DNA of 64,000 bases from Sorangium aterium (GCF_028368935.1 NZ_JAQNDK010000002.1:2294001-2358000); one strand, 5' to 3'; shown: positions 9,159 to 20,723, numbered from the stretch's first letter. Translations and numbers: made by a program. The notes: generated by a model from the sequence alone, not told the origin.

Positions 9159-9411
9159 GCATCACCTCCGCTCCAGGCGACGGATCGCGCCTGTTGTGTG
9201 AACCGGCTTCTCCGCATGGCCCCGGTTGGATAGCACGACGGCCCGCGGGCGAGCCGAACGCCGCGCAGGGTCGAACGCCGCGAGCGAGCGAAGAGCCTGG
9301 CGCAGCCTCTCCCACACCGTCGCCTGGCCAGGGACGGGGGGGCGGGGCGCCGCGCCGGACGGCCGCGAGGGGCCGGCCAGCGCGCCGGGATCACCAGCCC
9401 GGGGCCGACTC

Positions 9412-9514
9412 GATCGCCGGCGCGAGCTCCGCGGCCATCGCCTCGTGCTCCGCGGCGTCCGGTGATCGCCGGCGCGAGCTCCGCGGCCATCGCCTCGTGC
9501 TCCGCGGCGTCCGG
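9412..9514. repeat. Exact 52-bp tandem duplication
   Basis: Two head-to-tail copies, 9412-9463 and 9464-9514, both beginning GATCGCCGGCGCGAGCTCC. Read on the minus strand, each copy gives DAAEHEAMAAELAPAI. Because 52 is not a multiple of 3, the second copy shifts the frame. With one copy removed, a minus-strand frame would run on to ESAPGW and stop near 9400. The surrounding 540-bp gap between the LacI gene and serB may therefore hold a decayed short gene; no intact gene was recognised in it. Confidence 0.85.
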
Positions 9515-9559
9515 GGGGGTCCCGCAGCCCTCGCCCGGTGTCGACGGGCCAGCCGTGAA

Positions 9560-9573
9560 CTGAATCGGTTCAG
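9560..9573. promoter_or_regulatory. Putative LacI-family operator, site 3
   Basis: CTGAATCGGTTCAG, with perfect CTGAA/TTCAG outer arms, is the most symmetrical of the three sites. It lies about 400 bp upstream of the LacI gene, just upstream of the possible decayed minus-strand frame. It could serve autoregulation, looping to sites 1 and 2, or be left over from a lost regulated gene. Confidence 0.6.
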
Positions 9574-9698
9574 GCCTGTGGGCGCGTGCGCCTGTCAAGC
9601 GTGGCGTCGCGCCGTCGCGCGGGCGTGCGGCATGCCCGCGCGACGGCGCAGCGTCCCGCGGGACTCCGCTGCTGGCCGGACGGGTCGTGTCGTGTCGC

Positions 9699-10883
9699 TC
9701 ACGCCACCTCGAGGAGCTCGCGTTCGGTGATGCCGAGCAGGAAGAGGATGGCGTCGAGGCCGCTCGCGGAGAGGGACGTGTCGGCGACCTCTCGCAGCTT
9801 GGGCTTTGCGCGGAACGCGACGCCGAGGCCGGCCCTCTGCAGCATCAAAAGGTCGTTGGCGCCGTCGCCCACGGCGATGGTTTGATCGAGCAACACGCCT
9901 TCTGCCTGGGCGATGGTCTCGAGCAGCTCGGCCTTGCGTTGCGCGTTGACGATCGGCCCTGTGACCCGGCCGGTCAGCTGTCCGTTCACGACCTCCAGCG
10001 CGTTCGAGTAGGCGTAATCGATCCCGAGCCGTGCCTTCAGCGCCTCCGCTGCGATCGAGAAGCCGCCGGAGATCACCGCGGTCCGGTAGCCGAGCCGCTT
10101 CAGCACCCGGATGAGCGTCTCCGCGCCCTCGGTGATGGGGAGCTCTGCGGCGAGCTTCCGCAGCACGCCGACGTCGAGGCCGCGGAGCAGCGAGAGCCGC
10201 TGGCGGAGCGACTCGTCATAATCCATCTCCCCCTGCATCGCGCGCTCGGTGATCTTCGCCACCTGCTCCGCGACGCCCTTCGCGCGCGCCAGCTCGTCGA
10301 TCACCTCGATCCGGATGAGCGTCGAGTCCATGTCCATCACGACGAGCCGCTTGCTCCGGCGGAAGAGGCCTTCGCGTTGCAGCGCGAGATCGAAGCTGTT
10401 CTGCGTCGCGAGCGCGAGGAGGGCCTGCTTGAGGGCGTCGGCTTCCTCCTCGCGCTGGAGCAGCACCTGGATCTCCACGGAGGAGAGGCGTTCGACCGAC
10501 AGCCGCGCGATCTTCTCGATGTTCGCGCCGTGGGCTGCGAGTGTGGCCGCCACGTCGTGCAGCGGCTTCGCGCCGAGCTCGCGGCCGATGGCTGTCACCA
10601 CGTACCGGCTCCCGGGCGCGCGCCGCGGCGCGCCGCCGTCGAGCGGCTTGAAGTCCAGCGTCACGCCGAGCTCCTTCGCGGCGAACAGCAGCTCCTTGAG
10701 TCCGCTGCGTGTCTCGGGGAAGAGCGCGAGGAGCGCGAGGTTCAGGTTTCCGTGCACCACCACCTGCTCGATGTCGAGCAGCGTGGCGCCGATGTCGCTG
10801 AGGATGCCGGTGAGTCGAGCGGTGATGCCCGGGTGGTCCCTACCGGTGACGGTGACGAGTATCGGATCGGGCGAGACTGCCAT
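9699..10883 (-). CDS. serB: Phosphoserine phosphatase with N-terminal ACT domains
   Basis: 394 residues. Last step of serine synthesis: phosphoserine to serine and phosphate, in the cytoplasm. The N-terminal ~170 residues form two ACT-type segments (ILVTVTGRDHPGITARL, then YVVTAIGRELGAKPL), usually amino-acid binding. The HAD catalytic domain follows: motif I VVMDMDSTLI with the nucleophile Asp near residue 184, motif II AVISGGFS, motif III and IV in IAVGDGANDLLML. This two-ACT form is known from actinobacteria and others. The gene reads alone; the region upstream (10884-11275) holds a large hairpin element and the end of uvrB. Confidence 0.95.
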   Translation of the reverse strand: MAVSPDPILVTVTGRDHPGITARLTGILSDIGATLLDIEQVVVHGNLNLALLALFPETRSGLKELLFAAKELGVTLDFKPLDGGAPRRAPGSRYVVTAIGRELGAKPLHDVAATLAAHGANIEKIARLSVERLSSVEIQVLLQREEEADALKQALLALATQNSFDLALQREGLFRRSKRLVVMDMDSTLIRIEVIDELARAKGVAEQVAKITERAMQGEMDYDESLRQRLSLLRGLDVGVLRKLAAELPITEGAETLIRVLKRLGYRTAVISGGFSIAAEALKARLGIDYAYSNALEVVNGQLTGRVTGPIVNAQRKAELLETIAQAEGVLLDQTIAVGDGANDLLMLQRAGLGVAFRAKPKLREVADTSLSASGLDAILFLLGITERELLEVA

Positions 10884-11075
10884 GCCGGCGCCCCCTTAAC
10901 AGCGCCGCGCCCCAGGGTCGACGCCGATACAGCGCCGCCCGAAGCAAAACGATGCTTTCCCGAAAAGAAGCTCCTTTACCGAACCACCGCTTCCCCCTTC
11001 GCGTTCCGCCCCCGTCCGCTCCCCCGCTTCGTAGCGCCTGCAGCCACCCCCCCCATCCCCCCATCCCCCCACAAA

Positions 11076-11269
11076 GAGCCCGCGGGGGAGGAGGCTGCGC
11101 GCGCGGGGGGCGGTGGGCGGGCCCCACGAACCCGAGGGCCGGCCCGCAGCGCAGCCATTGCCGTGCGGACTCACCCACCCCGTCCAGCAGGCAACAGCCC
11201 CCCAAAAGGCCCGAGTTCGTGGGAGGGCCCACCGCCCCCCGCGCGCGCAGCCTCCTCCCCCGCGGGCTC
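11076..11269. repeat. Long-arm hairpin element, copy 1 (194 bp)
   Basis: The outer 43 nt at each end (GAGCCCGCGGGGGAGGAGGC... and its complement) are perfect inverted repeats. Inside lies a second short stem (CCACGAAC/GTTCGTGG) and a ~75-nt centre containing GCCGGCCCGC. It begins 5 nt past the uvrB stop codon and is about 190 bp upstream of serB. Related copies occur at 15471 and 28337. The C-rich stretch before it (10995-11072) contains no gene. No poly-T tract follows, so it is not a textbook terminator, though an RNA fold here could stop or protect the uvrB transcript. Confidence 0.9.
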
Positions 11270-11274
11270 CGTCG

Positions 11275-13434
<2,160 letters not shown>

Positions 13435-14207
13435 GGAGCGGAGGACCCTAGTGCGGCGAGGCGCTCCTCGCAACCTCCGCGGCCGTCAGGGCCGGAGGGC
13501 GGGGTGGCCTCGCCGGGAAGGCGCGGTCTCGTCCGGCTTCGTCGGTCTTCCAACTATCGGCAACCATTGGCAACCATCGCCCGAGCGGAAATTGTCGACC
13601 CGCTGTTACCTGGAACGAGCGCACCTGGAACGAGCGCGTCCCATGTCCCGCGCGCCTCCGTCCGGCCCACGCACGTCCCCGCTTCGCCGCATGCCTCGCA
13701 CCTCGCCGCGCGCTCGTCGCTTCTCCAACGCGGGCTCCGTGCGCTCGTCGCCTGCGCTCCGTGCGCTGTGCTCGCTGTCGTTGCAGACGGGCCGACCCGA
13801 GAGCGCTTGACGTGGGCGCGGGACCATAGGATTCTGGCTGCTGTCGCGTCGTGGTGACGTGAGCCGACACGGAGGTTAGGTCATGAGTGCCAACACATCG
13901 CACACCCATTGCGCCGCCGCCGTCGTTTCCGCCGCGGTCGGCTGAGCTCGTCTCCACGTCTCCGCGACGTCGCCCGCGTGCCCTGAGGGGCGCGTGTGTG
14001 CCCTGAGCGCGTGCCCCTCGCAGGGATCTGCCCTGGCCGGGCGTGTCTTCTGGCGTGACGTCCTGATCGATCGACGAGCTCCGCTCCGCGGCGGCCCCGC
14101 GCGTGGAATGGCCGGCGCGTGCGCGCTTGTGCGCCGCCGCGCCCTGTCCGTCGATCGCCGCGCACCGAGCTCGGGCGCGGCCGAACGCCATGGAGCGCTC
14201 GTCCGTC
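13435..14207. other. 773-bp gap with short direct repeats and one candidate micro-ORF
   Basis: No large gene is supported between uvrB and rsgA, which are transcribed away from each other. The gap holds two short tandem repeats: 11-bp GGCAACCAT(T/C) units near 13560 and a 15-bp CCTGGAACGAGCGCA/G pair at about 13609-13638. A TTGACG box at 13807 with a weak GATTCT 17 nt downstream is a possible plus-strand promoter for the micro-ORF or rsgA. Confidence 0.4.
13883..13945 (+). CDS. Candidate 20-residue micro-ORF upstream of rsgA
   Basis: ATG at 13883 is preceded by a perfect GGAGG (13871-13875) with 7-nt spacing, rare for a chance ORF. It encodes MSANTSHTHCAAAVVSAAVG and ends at TGA 13945. It has one Cys and an Ala/Val-rich C-terminal half. 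It may be a leader peptide or chance; translation is unproven. Confidence 0.25.
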   Translation: MSANTSHTHCAAAVVSAAVG

Positions 14208-15320
14208 ATGCAAACTCACCTCGATTGTCTCGTTGATCCGTCTTCGCAGCACGAAATGCAGCCCGATCTGATCGGGCTCGGATGGACTCCCTTCTTCGCG
14301 AGCCAGCTCGCTTGTCTGGAGGATGCCGTGCAGCCTGCGCGCGTCGTCCTCGCCTCCGCGTCCAGGCACCACGTTCAGACCGCGGAGGGCCCGCGCCTCG
14401 CGGTGGTCAGCGGGCGCCTCGCGCACGAGGCCGCGGATCGCGCGGCGCTCCCCACCGTCGGTGACTGGGTGGGGCTCAGGCCTGGCGACGGCGCCGGGCC
14501 CGCGTACATCGTGCACACGTTCGCGCGGAGCACGTGCCTGCGCCGCAAGGCCGCGGGGCCCACGGTGGAGGCTCAGGTGCTCGCGGCCAACATCGACAAG
14601 GTGTTCATCGTCACGTCGCTGAACGCCGACTTCAACCTGCGCCGCCTGGAGCGGTACATCGACGCCGTCCTCGACAGCGGCGCTCGCCCGGTCCTCGTGC
14701 TCAACAAGGCCGATGTCTGCCCGGATCCGGAGCGGTACATCGACGCGGCGCGGGACGTCGCCCCCACCGCGCGGGTCGCGCTCGTCAGCGCGCTCTCAGG
14801 CGCCGGCCTCGACGCGCTCCGCGCCGAGATCGGGGCAGGGGAGACCATCGCCCTCGTTGGCTCGTCCGGCGTGGGGAAGTCCGCGCTCAGCAATCGCCTG
14901 CTCGGCATGGAGGTCCAGCGCGAGGGCGCGATCCGGGCGTCGGACGAGCGCGGCCGCCACACGACGGCTCACCGCGAGCTGTTCCTGATCCCTGGCGGTG
15001 GCCTCCTCATCGACACGCCGGGCATACGGGAGCTCGGCCTCTGGTCCGCGGGCGGCAGCGCCCCGGCCGGCTTCGACGATGTCGAGGCCCACGCCGCGGC
15101 CTGCCGCTTCCGGGACTGCGCGCACGACGGCGAGCCCGGCTGCGCCGTGCTCCGTGCCATCAAGGACGGCGATCTCGATCCCGAGCGCCTCGGCGGCTAC
15201 CTCAAGCTGGCTGCCGAGCGACGCCACCTCGCCGGGCAGCAGGACGTGCGCGCGAGGATCGAGGAAAAGCGGCGCTGGAAGCAGATCTCGAAGCAGATGC
15301 GCGCCAATCCGAAGCGATAA
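14208..15320 (+). CDS. rsgA: Ribosome small-subunit-dependent GTPase A
   Basis: 370 residues. Circularly permuted GTPase that checks late 30S maturation. N-terminal OB-fold-like region (TVGDWVGLRPGD), then G-motifs in permuted order: G4 VLNKADV, G1 GSSGVGKSALSN, G3 DTPGIRELGL. A C-terminal zinc motif follows, CRFRDCAHDGEPGC, with its Cys-x5-His type ligands intact. Start at ATG 14208 is preferred by homologue length, with GGAG 12 nt upstream; ATG 14190 is possible. A hairpin element (15471-15664) lies past the stop codon. Confidence 0.93.
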   Translation: MQTHLDCLVDPSSQHEMQPDLIGLGWTPFFASQLACLEDAVQPARVVLASASRHHVQTAEGPRLAVVSGRLAHEAADRAALPTVGDWVGLRPGDGAGPAYIVHTFARSTCLRRKAAGPTVEAQVLAANIDKVFIVTSLNADFNLRRLERYIDAVLDSGARPVLVLNKADVCPDPERYIDAARDVAPTARVALVSALSGAGLDALRAEIGAGETIALVGSSGVGKSALSNRLLGMEVQREGAIRASDERGRHTTAHRELFLIPGGGLLIDTPGIRELGLWSAGGSAPAGFDDVEAHAAACRFRDCAHDGEPGCAVLRAIKDGDLDPERLGGYLKLAAERRHLAGQQDVRARIEEKRRWKQISKQMRANPKR

Positions 15321-15470
15321 GAGCCTCCCCCCCGCCCCCGCGTCCAGACCCCAGCGTCCCCGCCACGCCGCGTAGAGATCGCCCGCAAATCCCCGACTCC
15401 ATCCCGCCCGATCTCCGCCCCCGTCCGCCCGCGCGCACCTTCGAAAACGCTCTTTCCCATCCCCTGGAGA

Positions 15471-15664
15471 GAGCCCTCGGGAGGGGGTGTCGCGCGCGGG
15501 GCCGGCGGGGGAAGGGCCCCACGAACCCGAGCGCCGGCCCGCATCGAAGCGAGTCGCCCCCGGTTCTCCCCCACCCGTTCAGCCGGCCATAGCCACCACA
15601 AGGCGCGAGTTCGTGGGAAGGGCCCCCCGCCGGCCCCGCGCGCGACACCCCCTCCCGAGGGCTC
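15471..15664. repeat. Long-arm hairpin element, copy 2 (194 bp)
   Basis: Same length and layout as the element at 11076. The outer 41 nt are perfectly complementary (GAGCCCTCGGGAGGGGGTGT...) but differ in sequence from copy 1. The inner stem is CCACGAAC/GTTCGTGG. The centre shares CGCCGGCCCGC and CAGCCGGCCATAGCCACC with copy 3. It sits between the converging 3' ends of rsgA and the FHA-sigma54 regulator, 35 nt from the latter's stop. The rest of the 380-bp gap is C-rich and carries no gene. Confidence 0.9.
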
Positions 15665-15699
15665 CCCCCGCGTCCAGGGCTCCCTCTCCCTCCGTCCCG

Positions 15700-17646
15700 T
15701 CAGATCCCGTATTGCCGGAGCTTCTTGTGGAGCCCCTCGCGCGTGATCCCGAGCGACTTCGCCGCGTTGGTCTTGTTGTTGTTGTGCCCGCGCAGCGCTT
15801 CCAGGAGGAAGAACTTCTCGACCGCGTCCATCATCTCCTTGAGCGACCCCTTCGGCGTCCCCGCCCGCGCCACGAGCCCCTCGACCTGCCGGATCCTCGC
15901 CGAGAGCAGCTCCGGCGTCCCGAACGCCCCCGGCTCCAGCTGGATGACGATCCGCTGCACCTCGTTCTGGAGCTCCCGCACGTTGCCCGGCCAGTCGTAC
16001 GCGACCATCAGCTCCATCGCCTGCTGGCTGAACCCGCCGCACGGCTTGCCGATCTCGTCCGCGTAGCGCTCCAGGAAGTGCGTCGCGAGCAGCGGGATGT
16101 CGTCGCGCCGCTCTCGCAGCGGCGGCAGGCGGATCGGGAAGACCTTGAGGCGGTAGTAGAGATCCTCGCGGAACCGCCCCTTGGCCACCTCGTCCTCGAG
16201 GTTCCGGTTCGTCGCGGCGACGATGCGCACGTTGACGTGCTTCGGGCTCGTCGCGCCCACGGGGCGGATCTCGCCCTCCTGGAGCGCCCGGAGGAGCTTC
16301 GATTGCAGCGACAGCGGGGTCTCGGTGATCTCGTCGAGGAAGAGCGTGCCCCCGTCGGCGATCTCGAACAGGCCCTTCTTCTCCTCGGTGGCGCCCGTGA
16401 AGGACCCCTTCTTGTGGCCGAAGAGCTCGCTCTCCAGGAGGCTCTCGGCCAGCGCCGCGCAGTTCTGCGCGACGAACAGCTTGTCGCGGCGGCGGGAGCG
16501 GTAGTGGACGGCGGCGGCGATGAGCTCCTTGCCCGTGCCCGTCTCGCCCTCGATCAGCACCGTGACGCGCGTGTCGACCACCTTGTCGAGCTGCCCGATG
16601 ACCTTCCGCATCGCGTCGCTGTTGCCGATGATGTCGACCGCGCCCCCGCTGCCGCCCCGGCGACGCTCCTCGCGCCCCTTGAGGAAGCTGTTCTCCTTCT
16701 GGAGCCGCTCCTCCGCGAGCACGAGCCGCTTGATGAGCCGGGCGTTCGCCACCGCGAGCGACGCGTTGGCCGCCAGCACGAGGAGCGTCTCCAGGTCGCC
16801 GGCGTTCAGCATCCCCGGCACGCTCCGGTTGTCGGCCTGGAGCACGCCGATGATCTCCTCGCCCTTCCAGAGCGGCACGGCGAGGGTGCTGCGGATCGAG
16901 GCGCCCATCAGCGACTCGGACTGCCCGACCTCGATCGGCGCGTCCGCGGCGAGCACGGCCGCCCGCTCCTTGATCACCTTCCGGTACACGCTGCGCGTGA
17001 TCGGGACCGGCCCTGCAGGCGGCCCCCCTTTGCCCGACGCGGACCGGACCCGCGTCAGCACCGGCACGAACGCCGCCGGCGCCGCGCCCGGCTCCTGGTC
17101 GTCGTCGCGCAGCACCACCGTGACGTGGGTCGAGCTCGGCACCAGCGCGAGCACCGCGTCGGCGATCTCGGCGAGCACCTCGTCGAGATCGTTCGCCGCG
17201 CCGATGCGCTTCTGCGCCGCGTACATCGCCGACAGCGCGCTCGGATCGCGCTCGATCTTCGCCTCGGCAGGCTCGATCTCGTCGAGGCGCCGGATCGAGA
17301 CGACCCGCGCGTCGTCGGCCTCCTCCGGGATCTTCACCACCATCCGGGTGACCGCGTCCCCGGAGCCGAGCTCGATGACGTCCCCCGTCTGGAGGGCGAT
17401 CGCGCTGCGCCCGGCGCCGAGCTCCAGCCGCTCGCCCCGCCGCGTCACGCTCGTTCCGTTCGTCGAGCGCAGATCCTCGAGGATCACCCCGTCCGCGCCG
17501 CTCACGATGCGCGCGTGCGCCCCGGAGACGTGGCGATCGTCGAGGACGACGCGGTTGTCCGACGAGCGCCCGAGCGTGATCAGCTCGCCCTGGAGCTCGA
17601 AGGTGCGCCCGGCAGCGAGACCCTGGGTTACCTCGAGCACGATCAT
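15700..17646 (-). CDS. Sigma54-dependent activator with FHA and GAF domains
   Basis: 648 residues. FHA at about 10-85 (LGRSSDNRVVL, VSGAHARI, LRSTNGTS), a GAF sensor at about 140-310 (STLAVPLWKGEEIIGVLQAD), an AAA+ domain at about 340-570 with Walker A GETGTGKEL, the sigma54 contact motif as GSFTGA (usual GAFTGA), Walker B GGTLFLDEI, and R-finger region REDLYYRLKVFPI. A Fis-type helix-turn-helix ends the protein (NAAKSLGITREGLHKKLRQYG). ATG 17646 chosen because the FHA begins immediately after it. Ser for Ala in the GAFTGA loop is tolerated in some activators. It probably couples Ser/Thr kinase signals to sigma54 promoters, as in other myxobacterial FHA activators; targets unknown. Confidence 0.93.
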   Translation of the reverse strand: MIVLEVTQGLAAGRTFELQGELITLGRSSDNRVVLDDRHVSGAHARIVSGADGVILEDLRSTNGTSVTRRGERLELGAGRSAIALQTGDVIELGSGDAVTRMVVKIPEEADDARVVSIRRLDEIEPAEAKIERDPSALSAMYAAQKRIGAANDLDEVLAEIADAVLALVPSSTHVTVVLRDDDQEPGAAPAAFVPVLTRVRSASGKGGPPAGPVPITRSVYRKVIKERAAVLAADAPIEVGQSESLMGASIRSTLAVPLWKGEEIIGVLQADNRSVPGMLNAGDLETLLVLAANASLAVANARLIKRLVLAEERLQKENSFLKGREERRRGGSGGAVDIIGNSDAMRKVIGQLDKVVDTRVTVLIEGETGTGKELIAAAVHYRSRRRDKLFVAQNCAALAESLLESELFGHKKGSFTGATEEKKGLFEIADGGTLFLDEITETPLSLQSKLLRALQEGEIRPVGATSPKHVNVRIVAATNRNLEDEVAKGRFREDLYYRLKVFPIRLPPLRERRDDIPLLATHFLERYADEIGKPCGGFSQQAMELMVAYDWPGNVRELQNEVQRIVIQLEPGAFGTPELLSARIRQVEGLVARAGTPKGSLKEMMDAVEKFFLLEALRGHNNNKTNAAKSLGITREGLHKKLRQYGI

Positions 17647-17902
17647 GGTTCGTTCTTCAGCCGGGAAGACCCCGTGACAAGGGCCGGAGTAAACCGTCAA
17701 GACGGCGGAGATGCCAGGAAAAATCAGGACCCAGGCGCGTCAGTAGAGCGTCCTGCGAGCGCCGCAAGCATCGCGCCCGGGCGGCGCCAATCAAGGAAAA
17801 TCTGGATCTGGGTGATGTGCCCGCTTGCGCGCTCCGCTCACTCCACGCGCCCCGCACGCCCGACCCGCGGCCGACCGCGGGACGGGGCGCGCGGCGCTCG
17901 GG

Positions 17903-19660
17903 TCACTGCGCGCGGGCGGCGAGGCGGTAGATGACCGTCTTGAAGGGCGCGTTGCCGGCGATCTTCTCGGCGTCCTTCGACGTCTCGCCCTCGTCGACGA
18001 TCTTCTGCAGCTTGGTCGCGACCTCGGCGTCGCCCTTCGGCGAGAGGGCGTCGATGACCGAGACCGAGACGAAACGCACGGCCGCGTTCGTGATCTTCGG
18101 CATCGCGTCGATGATCTGCTGCCGGACCTCGGGGGTGCCGAGCACGCCCGCCATGTAGGCGGACTTGATCCCCTGGAACTGCGTCTCCTTCGCCTGCGAC
18201 GCCGGATCGCCGAGCTTGCCGACGTAACAGTCGAGCTTGGTGCCGCAGGCCGAGAGCAGATCCTTCGCGATCTTGATCTCCTTCTCCATCGACTTGCCGA
18301 CCGTGCCGCCGCCGCTCGTCTTGGTGCCCGCGAGCCGGTCGACGTCGGCGATCTGGTCGGGCTTCATCAGCTTGAGCGCCGTCTGCAGCGAGACGTCGCG
18401 GATCTGCGCGACGTCGTCCTCCTCGCCGCGCGCCTCGAGGCCGGTCTTCACGAGCCACGGCACGAGGCTCGCGTCGAAGAAGTTGCTCGCCGCCTCGGCG
18501 AGCATCACCCGCGCGTTGATGCCGGCCGGCGGCATCTCGAGCCCCGCGGGCGTCTTGTCGTAGGCCGCCTGGAAGGCCGCGAGGGTCTCCGGCGTCTTGG
18601 GCACCTTGGTCAGCTCGCGCGCGATGATGGCGCGCGGCACGTCCTCGGCCTTCTCGAGCGCGGCGAGCAGCGGCTGCGACGACTCCTGCCGGCCGATCGT
18701 CGCCAGGACGAGCGCGGCCGCCGCCACGTGGGCGGTCTCCGCGGCCTTCTTCTGCTCCGCGCTCGCCTTGTCGCCGCCGGCGCCCTTCAGGTTCTCGACC
18801 TTCGAGTACTCGACGAGCTCCTTCTGGTCGCCCTGGAGTAGCGCGATCGTCGGCTGGATCGCGGGCTTGCCGATCTTCGTGAGCGCGAGGATGGCGGTCG
18901 TGGCCGCGTCCGCCTTGAGCGGCGACAGCACCACCTTGAGCAGCGGCACGACCGCCTTCTCGCTGCGCTGCCACCCGAGCAGCTCCGCGGCGGTGATCTG
19001 CCAGAACAGCTCGTTCCGCATCGTGGCGACGTCCTTCGGGTCGTTGATCGGGCGCCCGATCATCGTGATGAGCCCGTCTTCCCAGGACTTGCTGTTGATG
19101 TCGACCATCGCGTCGTGCACGTCGCGCGAGATCGTCGAGCCCTTGGGCTTGCCGTGCTGGAGCTTCGAGAAGACGGCCATGAGCGGCTCGGCGGCCTTCT
19201 CCGACTTCATCGCCCCGAGGCCGCGCACGGCCCAGCGGACGTCCTCCTCGGTGGACTCGGGCTTGTAGTCCTTGAGCGCCTTGATGAGGCAGGCCTCGCC
19301 GCGCGGGTCCCTCGTGTCGGAGATGAACTTGATGAGCTTCGAGTTCGTGCGCTCGTCGAGATCGCCGGCCACGCACTTCTGCGTCATCGGCTCGATGATC
19401 TTGTCGAGGAGCGGCTTCACGGTCGGCCCGGTCCGGTCCTTGTTGTCACGCGTCATCGCGTCTTCGAAGAACTGGACGAGCCGGTTGACGGAGGCGGTGA
19501 GCGTGGCCGGGTCGTCGAGCCGCTTGACGTGCGTCTCGGGGTCGTTCTCGTCGCCGCATCCGACGATGACCCCTGCGGAGAGCGCCATCGACGACGCGGT
19601 GGCGGCCCCCAGGAGGAGCGAGCGAAGGAGCGGCAGGATGCTGCGTGCTGAGCGGGACAT
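17903..19660 (-). CDS. HEAT-like repeat lipoprotein
   Basis: 585 residues. Signal peptide with lipobox VIVGC near residue 35, so probably anchored at the cell envelope. The mature part is almost all alpha-helical, with repeated pairs such as AVRGLGAMKSEKAAEPLM, AAELLGWQRSEKAVVPLL and AILALTKIGKPAIQPTI, characteristic of HEAT/PBS-lyase-type scaffolds. No catalytic motif. Likely a protein-interaction scaffold. It reads alone; 256 bp separate it from the next gene. The name rests on repeat pattern only. Confidence 0.8.
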   Translation of the reverse strand: MSRSARSILPLLRSLLLGAATASSMALSAGVIVGCGDENDPETHVKRLDDPATLTASVNRLVQFFEDAMTRDNKDRTGPTVKPLLDKIIEPMTQKCVAGDLDERTNSKLIKFISDTRDPRGEACLIKALKDYKPESTEEDVRWAVRGLGAMKSEKAAEPLMAVFSKLQHGKPKGSTISRDVHDAMVDINSKSWEDGLITMIGRPINDPKDVATMRNELFWQITAAELLGWQRSEKAVVPLLKVVLSPLKADAATTAILALTKIGKPAIQPTIALLQGDQKELVEYSKVENLKGAGGDKASAEQKKAAETAHVAAAALVLATIGRQESSQPLLAALEKAEDVPRAIIARELTKVPKTPETLAAFQAAYDKTPAGLEMPPAGINARVMLAEAASNFFDASLVPWLVKTGLEARGEEDDVAQIRDVSLQTALKLMKPDQIADVDRLAGTKTSGGGTVGKSMEKEIKIAKDLLSACGTKLDCYVGKLGDPASQAKETQFQGIKSAYMAGVLGTPEVRQQIIDAMPKITNAAVRFVSVSVIDALSPKGDAEVATKLQKIVDEGETSKDAEKIAGNAPFKTVIYRLAARAQ

Positions 19661-19880
19661 GGTGTTTCCTCCGGGACCTCGGTGATGCTGCCGGCCTGAC
19701 CTCGCCGTCGCACGGTGCGCTTCGGGGGAGGCGGTCAGCGGCTAGCCTTCGTTAGCCTGAGGGGACGAAAGTGGACAAAAACAGCGCGCGGCAGGGGGCG
19801 CGGCCCCCCTTCGGCCACGACGTGGCGCCGCTCCGCCATGGAAACGGCGAAGCCGACGCTATTCGCCGCCAGAGAACGTG

Positions 19881-20723
19881 TCAACGCGAGCGCGGCGCCG
19901 AGACGAGCCGACGGATCCCCGTGGCGAAGAGCCGGTCGGGGATGACACGGCGCAGCGCGACGAGCGCCCGTGCGTCCCGGCCAACGAGGGTCCGGAAAGG
20001 CGGCGATGGGTCGTCGATGAGGCGGAGGATCGCCGCCGCGACCGGGGCGGGCGGCGGCGCCTTGGCGGCGTCCTTCAGGACGATCTGCTCGATCGCCCTG
20101 GTCATCGCGCCGTAAGGGCCGTCGAGGGAGACGTGGGCGCCGCGCCGCTGGTTTTCGTAGAAAATTTCGGTCTTGAAGGTGCCGGGCTCGACGAGGCAGA
20201 CGTGGACGCCGAACGGGGCGACCTCCCAGCGCAGCGCCTCGCTGAAGCCCTCGACGGCGTGCTTCGTTGCCGCGTAGGCGCTCACGCCGGGGAGGCCGAC
20301 GAGCCCGGAGATGCTCGAGACGTTGACGATGCGGCCGCGCCCCGCGCCGCGCATCGCCGGGAGCACCGCGCGCGTCACGGCCATCAGCCCGAAGACGTTG
20401 GTCTCGAACTGCGCCCGGACGTCGCCGTCCGCCTGCTCCTCGAAGGCGCCGCCGACCGCGATGCCGGCGTTGTTGACGAGGGCGTAGGCGGGGCCGTGCT
20501 TCTGAAGGATCTCCCGGATCCTGTCGGGCGCGCTCGCCGCGGCGACGTCGAGCTGCTCGATCTCGAGCGTGACGCCCCGCGCGCCGGCGGCGGCGAGGAG
20601 CGCGCCGGCCTTCTCGGGGCGGCGCATCGTGGCGATGACCCGGTGGCCCGCGGCCGCGCACGCGATCGCCGTCGCGAGGCCGATGCCGCTCGAGGAGCCG
20701 GTAACGAGAACAAGGTGACCCAT
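19881..20723 (-). CDS. Short-chain dehydrogenase/reductase
   Basis: 280 residues, classical SDR. Cofactor motif TGSSSGIG at residue 7, NNAG, catalytic Ser in VNVSSIS and Tyr-x3-Lys in YAATK, then PGTFKTE. Cytoplasmic NAD(P)-dependent oxidoreductase; the Arg after the glycine motif region (MRRPEK) suggests NADPH. Substrate unknown. Located 113 nt downstream of the FAD oxidase gene on the same strand, so possibly at the end of that operon. No strong ribosome site. Confidence 0.88.
   Translation of the reverse strand: MGHLVLVTGSSSGIGLATAIACAAAGHRVIATMRRPEKAGALLAAAGARGVTLEIEQLDVAAASAPDRIREILQKHGPAYALVNNAGIAVGGAFEEQADGDVRAQFETNVFGLMAVTRAVLPAMRGAGRGRIVNVSSISGLVGLPGVSAYAATKHAVEGFSEALRWEVAPFGVHVCLVEPGTFKTEIFYENQRRGAHVSLDGPYGAMTRAIEQIVLKDAAKAPPPAPVAAAILRLIDDPSPPFRTLVGRDARALVALRRVIPDRLFATGIRRLVSAPRSR

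Noticed and set aside
10995-11072. Proline/serine-rich coding frame in the C-rich stretch before copy 1
   Set aside because: No start with a ribosome site and no similarity; C-rich spacer only.
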